Below are positions 49,727 through 61,059 of a stretch of 64,000 nucleotides of DNA, piece by piece. This DNA is from Saururus chinensis (lineage: Eukaryota; Streptophyta; Magnoliopsida; Piperales; Saururaceae), in NCBI GenBank assembly GCA_035235625.1, contig CP141142.1, forward strand, positions 32,994,995 through 33,058,994. The letters run 5' to 3'. The position numbers and the translations under genes were made by a program. Each line of letters begins with the position of its first letter. The first letter of the stretch is position 1. The notes beneath the pieces are model-generated. The model was not told the DNA's origin and did not search any database. It saw only the letters and a list, made by a program, of their open reading frames with translations.

Positions 49727-49889
49727 AACAAAACAAATCGAAGAACACGCGAAATGGAGGCCAGGAACAAAAGTTAAGACCTTGGGAAGTGTGTCACATG
49801 GGCGGAACCCATGTAAAAAGTATCAAATCAGATACAAGTACATCAGTACAAAGAAAGCGTGATTCTGATTTTAGGGTAAGAAGTTATCA

Positions 49890-51626
49890 TGTTTTAAAGT
49901 TAGGATAATATTTGATTAAAATAATAATAAAAAATGGAGAAAAAGATGATATTAGTGAGAAAAGCAATGCAGAACCATGGTCGCATGACGAGCAGTAGGA
50001 AGTGCAGCAGGCACTTGTGAAATTGCATAGCCCACGTTGTACGTCGCGTGTTGATGCACCTAATGACCGTGACATTGCATCACGAATGCACTACGGAAGG
50101 CTCGCGCAATCGCACATGCATTTCCGTTCGCTCACAAGTGTTCCTATGAATTCCAATTTCTTTCCAAACTTTAAGGTGAGTTTTCTGGTTCATTCTGATA
50201 CTATTTTTGTCCTTTCAAAAGGCGCTCTTAGCTAATTCGAGGGGGTTCTACGCAATAGAAACATCTATTTGTCGAGTTGGCGACTATATGAAGGGGGAAT
50301 GTCCCAAGGCAAGAGGATATTTCGCCTGTCTCCCTTGAGCCCCGAAGAGAGCGAAGTGGCTCGGAGTAAGAGGGGGCTTCGCTCTCCGTCATTGGGCCAT
50401 AATGTGGGATGTGGCCTAGAGTAGGGAAGGCTATGTCATCCACCGAAGTCCCACGCACTGAGAGAAACATCCCTGGGTTAAGGAGTGGTTTTGTGTGCAG
50501 CCTACGGTTGCATAAAGAGGAAATAGTCTCCGGGTAAGGGGAAGGTCTGTCTATCAGCTATAGACACATAAAGAGAGAATCATCTCTAGGTAGGGGATAT
50601 TTTGTCTGCCGCCTATTGGCTTGGAAAGTGTAAAGTGTACTGGGTTAAAGGGAAGGTGTGTTCGTCGCCTTTGAGCCGCAAAGAGAGAAATGTCCCGAGG
50701 TGAAGATAGGTGATGTCCGCCATCTTCGAATGTAAGGAGAAAGATGTACCAGTACAAGAGGAGGTTCTACCTGTCATCTCCAGACCTGAAGGGGAGGACG
50801 CCTAGAGGAAATGAGCAATTCCGAGCTCTCGACTTCCAGAACCATAGGGGAGTAAGCATTTCTAACTTTCTGATTTAACTTTATTTATATGCATTTATAT
50901 CTTAATTAGTGATATTAATATATTAATGAAGTTATATGATTTGCTATGATCTGATGGATTTCTGATATGTTTTGATTCGATTTGTATTAATATGCTTCTT
51001 TTAGATTCAATCTGCTATGAAATGTCTTATTTTTATCTGATATGATTTGTTATGGTTGGATGAAATCTAATATGATCTAATATGATCCAATATGCTATGT
51101 TGTGTGTTCTGCTTCGTTCTGTGATAAGGTGGCATGTGTTATTCAACTAGTGTTCTGTTAATCTTTGTGATAAGTGAAATTTTGCTGATTATTGGTTTTC
51201 GTTAGACTCCGATGATTTATGAGATTTTTGTTTTGACTCTGAATTATTTACATGGATATAATGATATACGTACTATAACATATATGATTTTGTGATGCCG
51301 AATGCATGTTTTAGTCCTTAGGCAAAACTATGTTCGGATTCGATTATATTAGAATAATATTGTAAATGTTATTCAATATGTATGTAGGCAATGAACGATA
51401 AGGCAACATGGCGTGATCTAAATTAGTTATAAATTTTGGTTTGTTCTGACCTACGTGCAATAGAGTGTTTAATCTCCATAGTGCATAGGGGAACTTTATG
51501 ACTCTCCAATTTATAATATGTTGCTCTTGGTTGGTCTCATTTTTTTATTTTTTAATGTAAATTTAATTTACTCGGATTTTTTTCCAAACCCCCTGTCTAG
51601 GTCGGTTTCTTGGTTAGGGTGTTACA
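49890..51626 (+). mobile_element. Putative solo LTR (1.74 kb)
   Basis: Starts TGTTTTAAAG and ends TTAGGGTGTTACA, flanked by TATCA (49885-49889) and TATCT (51627-51631), a 4 of 5 match. The end CTTGGTTAGGGTGTTACA is typical of plant LTRs. It contains a degenerate tandem array (50260-50820). No internal retrotransposon genes adjoin it. The left border is less certain than the right. Confidence 0.5.
50260..50820. repeat. Degenerate tandem array, about 55-bp units
   Basis: About ten diverged units with the pattern AAAGAGAGAAATGTCCC, GGTAAGGGGAAGG and a TGTCCGCC-type block. The array is more GC-rich than its surroundings and lies within the putative LTR. Confidence 0.7.
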
Positions 51627-51873
51627 TATCTATTTTTATAAAAATAGGTTAGGCTGCCCTTAAGGCCATTGAGGTAATTATCCCACATTGGCTATGGTCC
51701 TCTCCTCATACGTTGGCCCATTTGAGGCCCACAAAAGTCAAAAGCATTATTTAAGCCCATAAAGGGTTATTAGGGAGCCCATTGCACTCCTTAACAAGGC
51801 ATGGGTCTAGAAAAAATGGTGTAATTTAGCCCATATCTAAAAATAGTATGTGTATGCTATATTAGACTTGCAT
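51627..51873. other. Spacer between two solo LTRs
   Basis: No gene or repeat border recognised; GC-richer motifs such as GGCCCATTTGAGGCCCAC are present. Confidence 0.4.
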
Positions 51874-51878
51874 ATACT

Positions 51879-54800
51879 ATAAGATCCCTGAACATGAACC
51901 GGTTTTAAATTTATTTTGTTTAATTACTTTTATGTGGTTTAAGCTATTTCTTATTAATTTCAATGATTTTAAAAAATAAAGGTGATTTCTAAAAGTTTTA
52001 AATGAAAATAACTTCATATTTGTGAGTTTTAAGTAATTCCAAAGAATTTGTGATTTTTTTTGGGAATTTTTGGTATTTTTGGATATTTTTTGAAAATTAG
52101 GGTTTGGCGGGACTCCCTATGGGCCCCACGCTTGAATTTGGGGTTTTTCATCCAAAACATCCTAGACATCAAATGAAGTTATTACAAAAAAATTTAGAAT
52201 TTTTCTAGCCCTAATTAGAGTTTAAATGGCCAAAATACTTACTTCTAGTTAAAGATTTTATTATCACCTAAAGTTTTAATTAGGTATAGACCATCCCTTC
52301 TTATAAAAGGAAAGGGGATGACCCTTTTTTATTTGGGAAAAAGGCTGAGCTAGGAGATTTGGAGCCTAATCCCCAATTAGACCCAAAGAGGCAGTGATTA
52401 GAGGTAAGATTTCCTTAATCCTTACTTAATCTTTAGGGTTTTTCTTAAAATCCTCTTAACCTTGTCTTCCTCCATTGATTTAATCCATTTTCAAAGTATA
52501 AAATCATTGTTTTACTCCTCTACCTCAAACCCTAACTTTCACAAATTCGATTTTATGCCTCCTAAGCTCTAGATCTAGGATTTGTTTTATGATTTTCAAG
52601 TCTATATCGAGTTTAGGTGTGTTTTAACATAAAAATCTTACTTTTTGAAGGTTTTGGGGGTGATTAAAGAGTAAATCTAACTTAAATCAAGTGGAGAGCT
52701 AATGGGTTTTCATATCAACCATAATATATATGCAAATCTCAATTTTTATGTGTTTTGATTAAATGAGTTTTATATTTAGGGCTTTAATGGTGGATTTGCA
52801 AAAAGTTAATCATTTGACTTGATTACTTAGGGTGTTGATTTTAAATGAGTTGATTTAATGTTCTGGGATGTTTAATTTAATTTTGATGGTGTATGAGGCT
52901 TGAAATGAAGATTTTAAGCTCTATTAATGGTGCTTCAGTTTTGAATTTCAAAAGGAAGAAGAAGAATTCGATTTGCCTTGTTTGTGATTGATCAAGCCTA
53001 GTTGTCGATCGATTGGGCCAATTGAATAGGCTGATCGATTGAACACACATCAAATTTGGATGATTTCAGGCCAGACGATCAAACAGTCTTGTTTATCGAT
53101 TGATCTGCTACACAACAGATTTGGTCCTTTTGCTTGTTATTCTCATTTCGATGTTTTCTTCCCAATTGATGTTTTTAATGTTTATGAGGAGTGCTTTATA
53201 CTGGAATTAAACTACTGGAAGGCTGTAGAATTTGTGATGGAGATTTATGAAGTATGCTTAAGTACTTGTTATGTGGGATTATATGTTGATAGTTATACAT
53301 GCTAACATTGAATTATCTTGAATCTATGGATGATGTAATTCTTATGATTGGAGCATGTTTTCCAGCTTGGATATTATAGGGTAAATGATAAGATATGTCA
53401 TCATAAAATGAGAATGGATTGTGGGTGAATCATGTTATTATGTTATAGCTTCATGTGTAGAATAAGCATGCTTGTTGGAGTTAAGCATTTGATTTCACAT
53501 GAACGGATTTATGGTTTATGGTAGATTTCACCTTAGATTTCAGTTGGTAATCATGATTTGAATGTGTTTAAGCATGCGTGTATTGCCTTATGAGCTTATG
53601 TCAAAGCATTGGTCATGTACTTAGGAAATGTATGAACACATACATGTGGGGAATTTACTATGAAATCATGGTTGTTTATGATTCGAATATGATGCAGTGG
53701 AGACTAATGGGAGCACGTTCCATGAGTTGGAATTCATGTAAATTTTGTTCACGGATGAATCATGATTTCATGCATCATGTAATGGACTTAATGAATGAGA
53801 TTTTACCAATGTTTAGCTGTGATTTATCTATTGTATCCAATGATGTGAATTGTGTGCCGAATTAATCAATCGTTCGCTTAACCGAAACTTGGCTAGTCCG
53901 AAAGGAAATGATTTTGACTTGAGTTCTTGTGTGGAACATGTATACTCCCTAAGTTGAGTCGATCTGAGTTGAGTTAAGTTGATTTGAGATTTATTGAGAT
54001 AGTCACATTTAGACATTGAGCACCTAGAGTGGTACACCTTCGTGCACCGGCTACCATGTGTTCTAGGTTTCCTATGTGGGAATTTGGACTCTCCCTACCG
54101 TAGAGATGCCCTTGGCGAACACGTTGCTCTAGGTTCCCTATGTGGGAATTTGGACATTCTTTGCCAAAATTGTGTTTGTTGAGCAGGCCTGCTCGAGGTT
54201 CCCTTTGGGAATTTGGATTTCCTGTGTAGATTATCCTGAGCAAGCAGATGGGCTGACTACCCCTACGTCTTAGTTCCCGTGAGGGATTCGGACTGTCCAG
54301 AGTGGGCAATGCCCTAGGTTTCTGGTTAGGAAATTAGACTACGTTAAGCCTTTGTGGCAATGATTGTGTTTACTCCTTGATGGAGGTATTCACCATTTGT
54401 TGATAATGCATGTGTATGAAATAATATTATGCCCACATTGCACAGGTCATGTAGGGATATTTGAAATTATGTGACACATGTAGATACGATTTATTATGCA
54501 TGATTTAGAATAGTGTGATTGAGACACTTATCGTGTAGGGTGAATGATTTATGAATAAATTATATGAATCTGTATTATATGATTATGTGTGTTAGAGACA
54601 CTATTATGCGAGTTTATGTGATATGAATGCATGATCAGAAAGTGTGTGATTGAGGCACTATTGTGCAGGTTTATATTATATGAATGCATGATCAGAAACT
54701 ATGTGAATGGGGCACTATTATGCAGGTTTATGTGATATGAATGCATGATTAGAATGTGTGTAAAAGACACTTCTCATGCTGTGTATGTGTGATATTATGC

Positions 54801-55507
54801 TTGATTTGATTAGATATGAACTATTACCTATGCAGGATGGATGTTAGGTTATAACTTTATACCTTAACTTCAATATGTGTGTCATATGCATGCTAGCTCT
54901 TACGTTTATGGATAAATAAGGGTTTAACAAGGGAATGATCCGAAAAGGGTATATTGTCATGTCATGATGGTTTTCTGATTAAATTCGCCGTATTCAAACC
55001 TTACTAAGTTGTACTCACCCCACTTTTTGTGTTCTTGTTTTGGGGCTTCATGGTGAGACATGCAATCAAGCAGGACCCTCTGTATGAGGAAAAGATAGGG
55101 AGAGCATGAGAGTAGGCATAGATGTCTCTATACTTTGTTATGTTTTTTTGATTTACTCTGTTATGGTAATAGAACATCATGTATGGTTGCTCTTGTTTCA
55201 GACTTATGTATATCTTATGTTTTTAGATTTGTTTGAAACCTTTTTTATTCGAATCATGTGTGTTGGTTTGGGATTCTAAGTATGTGGGTATAAGGCTTGT
55301 GGACTAGTTTAGTGTTAAAGTTCTCTTTTGTTTTACTTATTACTCTTGCTCAAAGGATTTGAGGTGCGCAACTCCCTAGTTGATACGCTTGTAGGAGGGG
55401 CTAAGTCTTCCACAAATTCGTTAATCTCTTTCAATTCCATCGCCCCTGCATGCTGCCCAACCCTTGGACTGGGTTTGGCTCGGGCCGGGCAGTGCTAGGG
55501 CATGACA
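51879..55507 (+). mobile_element. Solo LTR (3.63 kb) of the long-LTR gypsy family
   Basis: Flanked by a perfect 5-bp duplication TATAC (51874-51878 and 55508-55512). It starts TATAAGATCCCTGAAC and ends GGGCATGACA. It shares with the other two long LTRs an early ACCGGTTTTAAAT region, a mid-LTR block of palindromes (about 52990-53105) and a tandem array of GTGATTGAGGCACTATT units (about 54530-54790). A near-terminal block GGGGCTTCATGGTGAGACATG aligned with 13943 is also shared, here given in part. The TA start instead of TG is shared with the LTR at 36111-39221. Confidence 0.85.
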
Positions 55508-55512
55508 TATAC

Positions 55513-57607
55513 TATGTTGGATGCTATATATACTATGTTGTAAATGCTTATACCATATTGTCTAGTCCAATTCAAAATCATTAGAGGGTGATCATGGACC
55601 ACCCAAGGTTAAAGGCGTCTACAAGTGGGCCTCAACTGAACTTGCACATGTGTGTGTAGGCCTAGCCCAAAGGCTTGGCCAAGCCCTGACCTAGCATCCT
55701 GGTTGTAGGCTTAGTCCATTGAGGGTCATGGGCCAAACCCATTGGCCTGACCATCCCTTCCTCCACTCTCCTCTTCAGTTAGAAGGAGAGATGTAGGGGA
55801 AGAAATTGGAGAACATTTCCCCCACGCCCACAATGGTTCGTATAGCAACTGGCAAACTTCACTAGTGCAAGCAAAGGGGAAAGGATGAGATAGAGGCACA
55901 CCTATTTGCCTTTGGGCTAAGGGTAGCACCCCACCCCTTCTCTACCTCAACCTACAATGGGGAGGTGCTCCAAGAGTAAGCTAGCAATTCACATGTCATG
56001 TCTAGTGAAGGCCTCCCCTGATAAGATTGGGGAGGGCCAGTGGAAGGATGGAGGAGAGTGACCTATCTACTAGCACTTAGCCACCCGCGGAGCTAGTTAC
56101 TCTTACTATTCTATCGAACAGTCCTAGGAGGAGGAGGAGGAAAGAAGCAAGGAAGGAGGAACGACGCCAATTGTGGAAGCCCCTAGCAGCCCCTTATGTA
56201 GTTACATGAAACAAGCGAGAGAGGAAGAAAGCACATATGCATGTATGCAGGGTCATGCATGCTCATTGATCACTGGTAGTGAGACTGTCATGTTGGTGTG
56301 GCGTGGGTGAGGTGGATTGTCCTAGCCAACCCACTATCAATAAGGGTTTGACACATCAATGGGACATTGATGGTCATTGACACCATGACCGACATGTCGG
56401 TGAGGTTACTAATGGTACCTCCAGTTATAAGATTTTCTGAGATGATTTGTTCCAATCCTCTGCTATTTAATAACTATAATAGTTTGTTTCATTATATTTG
56501 AATGCATAATCAGATGTTAAATATATATTACGTAGGGATGAGTAAACCTTAATACATGTGTGTGAATCCTTGTGATGAATGGTTATCCTAAACTAATACA
56601 TTAGATACTTAATGACAAAGGATCCTTGTGTTAGGTTGGCTCCTAAAGTAAGTAGTTTTAGAAAAGTATATGGAAGGGTATGAAATAGGATCATGATCTT
56701 CCAGCTCTCCAAAGGTGGGAGTTGTATGTAGAGTTGCTCCCCTGGCCTGGGAGTTAGATTTGAATGAATCAGAGCATAAAAATATGACTATTCTAACATA
56801 ATGCAATACATGAGGTTTCGATGATCATAAAAGTTGGGATCCCAATTACTAGGGTTCATGAACCTTAGTAGGCATTTATTTCGTGGCGTGGATAGAGCGA
56901 GGTAAGGTTCATGTAGAGACTAAAGTTGAGTTTGTGGTAATCCAATATCTAGTGTTAATTGAAAACTCCTAAATAAGGCTATTGTGTCTAGAGAAGATTT
57001 TGATATTGGATTCCTTTCTATCATTGTGCTATTGAAAGGTATATTTATTCTAACTTGATTTTTTATTAAATTATTCGCTTAAATGATTCTTTTTCAAAGT
57101 ACATTTGTCGAAATATTTATTTTGGTTTTGCAATCCTACTGAGTATACTCATATACTTAGCATCATTTGTGGTACAAGTTTCTCTGGAAGAATAAGTTGT
57201 GTAAAGGATTTAGAAAGGGTGTAGCTTTAGTGAGGAGTTTTCCCTTTCAACTCTTGATCAATTTATTATTTCATAGGTTCATTAGGCACATATGGGTGTT
57301 AGTTGTTGTTTATATTAATTAAAGCATGGGTGATAAACAAGTGCGCAATTACAAATTTTGTAGTTATTTTAAAATTACATTGATACTCTAAAATTATAAT
57401 TATAATAATATCACAAATCATAATTTGTGAAAAATATTGATATCATATCCCTACTTTAACTTTCAAAAAATTTTATACTTATGACAATTGAACTGCTTTG
57501 TTGCATATTTTTAATGTGTTATGATGTCTTTCAAAAAGAATTTTTTTTAAAATATAGGTGTGTAATATTTGAGGTGTGCTAGTTCCACTATATAATATTT
57601 CATATTT

Positions 57608-57608
<1 letters not shown>
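55513..57608. other. Intergenic, nothing recognised
   Basis: No open frame with a recognisable domain and no clear element border. The minus-strand frame 55726-55929 and others are short and unsupported. Confidence 0.4.

Positions 57609-57670
<62 letters not shown>
57609..57670. repeat. (TA)31 microsatellite
   Basis: Uninterrupted AT dinucleotide run; it creates the Tyr-Ile repeat seen in the minus-strand open frame 57479-57769, which is not a gene. Confidence 0.97.
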
Positions 57671-57672
<2 letters not shown>

Positions 57673-57751
57673 GGGCGTAACAAGATATGTCGATATGAGT
57701 ATCAAATAGTGCCCACATAGAAGAGAATAGGAAAAAGAGTAACCAAGAAAA

Positions 57752-57925
57752 ATGTTTTAACGACGTCAATATTTACACGTCAAAACTCCACTTCATCCTT
57801 CTCACACAATTAATAAGTGGGACCTATAAAAGTAGGCCCCACTTATAAAAGTAGGCCCCACTTATCAATGGTGTGAGAAGGATGGAATTGAGTTTTGATG
57901 TGTAAATGTTAACGTCACAATAGCA
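57752..57925. mobile_element. Foldback MITE, second member
   Basis: Inverted repeat with arms AACGACGTCAATATTTACAC (left) and GTGTAAATGTTAACGTCAC (right, given in part). Inner arms carry CTTCATCCTTCTCACAC and GTGTGAGAAGGATGG. A 20-bp unit with TAAAAGTAGGCCCCACTTA is duplicated at the centre. The inner sequence is homologous to the MITE at 41936-42096. Confidence 0.8.
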
Positions 57926-58718
57926 TGATTGAGTTGACAAACACTCCCCCCATTAGGTAGAAGCGACCTTGGGGTCTGTTGACATTTGTCATCAGAGTCC
58001 CTTTCGATTGGTCAACACATGTTGATAGGTCCTCAATGGTATGTTGATATCCAAATGCTTTTCGGGTAAAGGTTCGAGATATGGTGGATGAGGAGGGTTT
58101 ATCTCTGTGGAGTCAAATGATGCAGTAGACATGAAAAGGATGCAATGCTAAACTACTATGTCAAAAAGAGAAGCCACTGGCCAATAGAGGACGTTAGCTG
58201 CCAAAAGACCGACCAAAGTGTCGGGGAAAAGTGTGGTGTTGCTGGCCCTAGGACACCCTAATCACCTTACACCCTAACAACAACCATTAGGGAATCCATT
58301 GCTATTCAACTCGAATTAAAAATAAACCTGGTGGGTGTAAGATTTCTTTTAATACAAATTGCCATGGCCATTTTAGCCTATTTTATACCAATTCTATGAT
58401 AAGAGAATTACATATAGCCATATCCTTTCTCATTACTTTATCTAAATTTTCTTCGGTCTTCTACTTCTTCATACATATTCAACTAACATCCTTTCTAAAC
58501 TTTTGATAGGGTGTCTCTTTCTCCTCTACTTATGTGTATACCAACAATGGCTGTTGTTACTAAGCGTCTCGGCCATTAGTATTTACACCCTATATCAATT
58601 TAGCAACAATCAATCAATTATGTTTCTTGTACAAGAGAATTGAAACACTGATGTTGTCCATAGTTAAATACTATCACCAAGCATATGCCCTGTGTGTGTT
58701 TAAATCTATGTCTGCATT
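57926..58718. other. Intergenic, nothing recognised
   Basis: Contains motifs on the theme GTTGACATTTGTCA and GGTCAACACATGTTGA (57978-58036), a short inverted pattern, but no gene or element border. Confidence 0.4.
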
Positions 58719-58721
58719 AAG

Positions 58722-59262
58722 GGGTTATTTAGTTATGGAATTTCTGTAAGATTCCATCAATTTCACCCTAATTTAGACTCAAATTAACAGAATCATGTTT
58801 GCGTGTTGGGCGAAATTTTTTTAATTCTACCCAAAAGTTGATTCTAAGCTGTTTCGAGTCGAAATTAACAAATCACCTCATGAGGTGAATCTTTCGATTT
58901 TGGCACCTAACCCTTATTTCAAAATTACATATTATGTTATTTTTCAACTATTACCTCTTATATCGATTTGAGCATCAAGAAGTGTACTATATAGGTGGGG
59001 CCCACTTTAAAAGTTCAAAATTATCTAATCTTGTGAGATTTTTTTAATAGGGCTTGAATTTATGAATGTAATAGTACCAAGAACATGCATATCTAAGTTT
59101 GAAAGAGAGTTATATTAGTTTAAAGTTTTGAATTTGGGTTTGATGCGACATTTGAACTTATTCTAAATTTTTTTCGTAATTCAGATTCAGCGGTGAATTT
59201 TTAGAATTAATTTCAAAAAATTATACTCCCGTATCTAAAAAATCTAACACCCAAACAACCCC
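58722..59262. mobile_element. Tourist/Harbinger-like MITE
   Basis: 541 bp with termini GGGGTTATTTAGTTATG and, inverted, GGGGTTGTTTGGGTGTT, flanked on both sides by TAA (58719-58721, 59263-59265). A 3-bp TAA/TTA duplication and GGGG(T)-TTTGG termini are typical of PIF/Harbinger-related MITEs. No transposase. Confidence 0.7.
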
Positions 59263-59752
59263 TAAATTGTTCATAATAACCACCAAATTAATCAAGTAAA
59301 ATTTCCTCTAATGCTTCTCTTTAAATGCATAATATTAAAAGATCTCAATTAAACTATTATTTGTAAATAACATTCAATCTCAGGAATTCATTGACATTTT
59401 TAATAACGATTTTGGATGTGAGGAAAGTTTCATCAACTACTCTAAATTTTCTTTAATAGCAAACATTAAAAAAAAACCAAATTTTTGGAAGAGAGTGGAA
59501 CTTTCCACGAGTAGAAAGTATTTAAACATACTTAAAAAATGGGGTAAATATCGTTGACCATGAGCCAAGTTCCACAATTTTTTTTTGAGACCCCAACTCC
59601 CTTGCAAACCTATTTAATCACCAAGGTTTTCAATTTGATCATAATATTTTGGCATCTTATATACCTTTTAAAGACGTATGAATTATACTAAGAACATGAC
59701 AATTGAACATCTTGGATGAGGATATTGCAAACTTAATTTGGCTGCTAGATAT

Positions 59753-60033
59753 ACTCCCTTCCCATGTTGATAGTTCCATTTGAAGAAGCAAAGAGTTATC
59801 ATATATTAATAGCTTCATTTAGTTCAATTTACGTAGTTGGCTAATTAACTTAAAGTTAATTTTATTTTCTTAACACAGTTAATTTTATTTTCTTAACACA
59901 GGTTCCACACTTCCACTATTCAGTAAAAATTACTATTTCTCCAATTCTCCAAATAGTTATTAATATAGGATAGAGGGAACAGAGGGTTTTCACCATTTCC
60001 CCCAATAGAGTAATAAATATGGGACAGAGTGAA
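59753..60033. mobile_element. Possible Stowaway-like MITE
   Basis: Left end TACTCCCTTCCCATGTTGATA and inner/right motifs ATAGGATAGAGGGAAC and ATGGGACAGAGTGAATA resemble the CTCCCTCCGTCC ends of Stowaway elements. An 18-bp direct duplication TTAATTTTATTTTCTTAA (59859-59899) lies inside. The borders are uncertain. Confidence 0.4.
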
Positions 60034-60380
60034 TATATCGCAGTAATACCCAAATAGTATTGGTTTAACCTTAAACTCGATCTATCTTTACAAATTTTTA
60101 TCACGATATTGATCCAACGCTCTATGTGTATATTGCATATTGTGATTTCTCCACATCTTGTTTCTCTTCATCGTCTTCAATCTTCATTAACAATCATGAC
60201 AGAAAAAAGTTGGCATTACAAGCCACAATTCCAAATAGAAATTAAAGACAAATGGGAGAACGCACTCGCGATACTTCTAATTCTTCAGTAAAATGCATTT
60301 ATATTCGTAATGTTTGTACATTATTTTTTTCCTGGCTTTGTGCCAAACGATCAAAAATTACAAAAGTTAGCAATGGACCA

Positions 60381-60644
60381 TCAATTGGGGCCCCAACAGC
60401 TCAAGTACATAACTTTCCTCATTGACTCCTCTGATTGCTTCAACTTCTCGTCTCCTCCTTTGGAAGTCGAACCAATAGAAGAACACAACCTTCTGAATTG
60501 GTTGTAGGAACCGAAGTTCTTGTTCTTGGTATGCAGCTGAAGCGATCGGAAGGCGTAATTCCATCTAGCGAAGCCTTGATCCTTCAAGGCCTCAACTGCT
60601 CCAATGCTTGCAGCAGCAATCCAAGCTCTAGCGGCGGAACTCAT
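60381..60644 (-). CDS. Wound-induced (WIP/DUF3774) family small protein, copy 6
   Basis: Intact, 87 residues: MSSAARAWIAAASIGAVEAL, core KDQGFARWNYAFRS, variable middle, then SMRKVMYLSCWGPN (Met for Leu in the family end). It is the most diverged intact copy and the only one with flanking sequence not in the duplicated blocks, though its 3' side (60240-60380) and promoter (60645-60960) still align with the others. TATA at 60736-60744, about 95 bp before ATG. Intronless. It keeps both conserved promoter blocks (60790-60800 and 60947-60957). The role is inferred from the family only. Confidence 0.9.
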   Translation of the reverse strand: MSSAARAWIAAASIGAVEALKDQGFARWNYAFRSLQLHTKNKNFGSYNQFRRLCSSIGSTSKGGDEKLKQSEESMRKVMYLSCWGPN

Positions 60645-60735
60645 TCTGTTGAACTGATTTTGGATGCAACTTAATTACTCGGGTGCTTCAGTTGTTTTGT
60701 GGTTGGTAGGAGAGCTCGAAGAGACTTGAAAGGTC

Positions 60736-60744
60736 ATTATATAA
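60736..60744 (-). promoter_or_regulatory. TATA box of WIP copy 6
   Basis: ATTATATAAGG on the plus strand, about 95 bp upstream of the ATG at 60644, at the same spacing as in copies 2, 3 and 5. Confidence 0.6.
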
Positions 60745-60946
60745 GGGAAGAGGGAGACAAGTAGAGTGATGAGTCCAAGGTATTGGAAGAAACAGGATGC
60801 GGCATGGGTGGCAAGCGGATTGGTAACATCTGAATGTGGACAACTTGGGCACACAAGAAATTTAATAATGCCGTGGATAGAAAGTTGGATACTATCTACC
60901 CAAAAGCTGGATCTGCAAGCAAAGTGAGGGTGGTTGTTTTGTGTCA

Positions 60947-60957
60947 AAACCACTGGC
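60947..60957. promoter_or_regulatory. Conserved AAACCACTGGC promoter motif
   Basis: Found about 300 bp upstream of copy 6 and at equivalent places before copy 3 (18785-18795) and copy 5 (45610-45620); a diverged form AAATCACTAGC is in the promoter-only unit near 4245. It is also one base off the recalled hypoxia-responsive element consensus. Lost by deletion in copy 2. Confidence 0.35.
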
Positions 60958-61059
60958 GCTCATGCCATTTGTATGGAAAGAAACAAATGTATTTGAATAT
61001 TGTACAAGTATGCACGTTGCACTCACGATGCAACAGAATGTGGCCTTTTTAGCAAGTTG

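Noticed and set aside
57479..57769. Minus-strand open frame with Tyr-Ile repeats
   Set aside because: It is created by the TA microsatellite.
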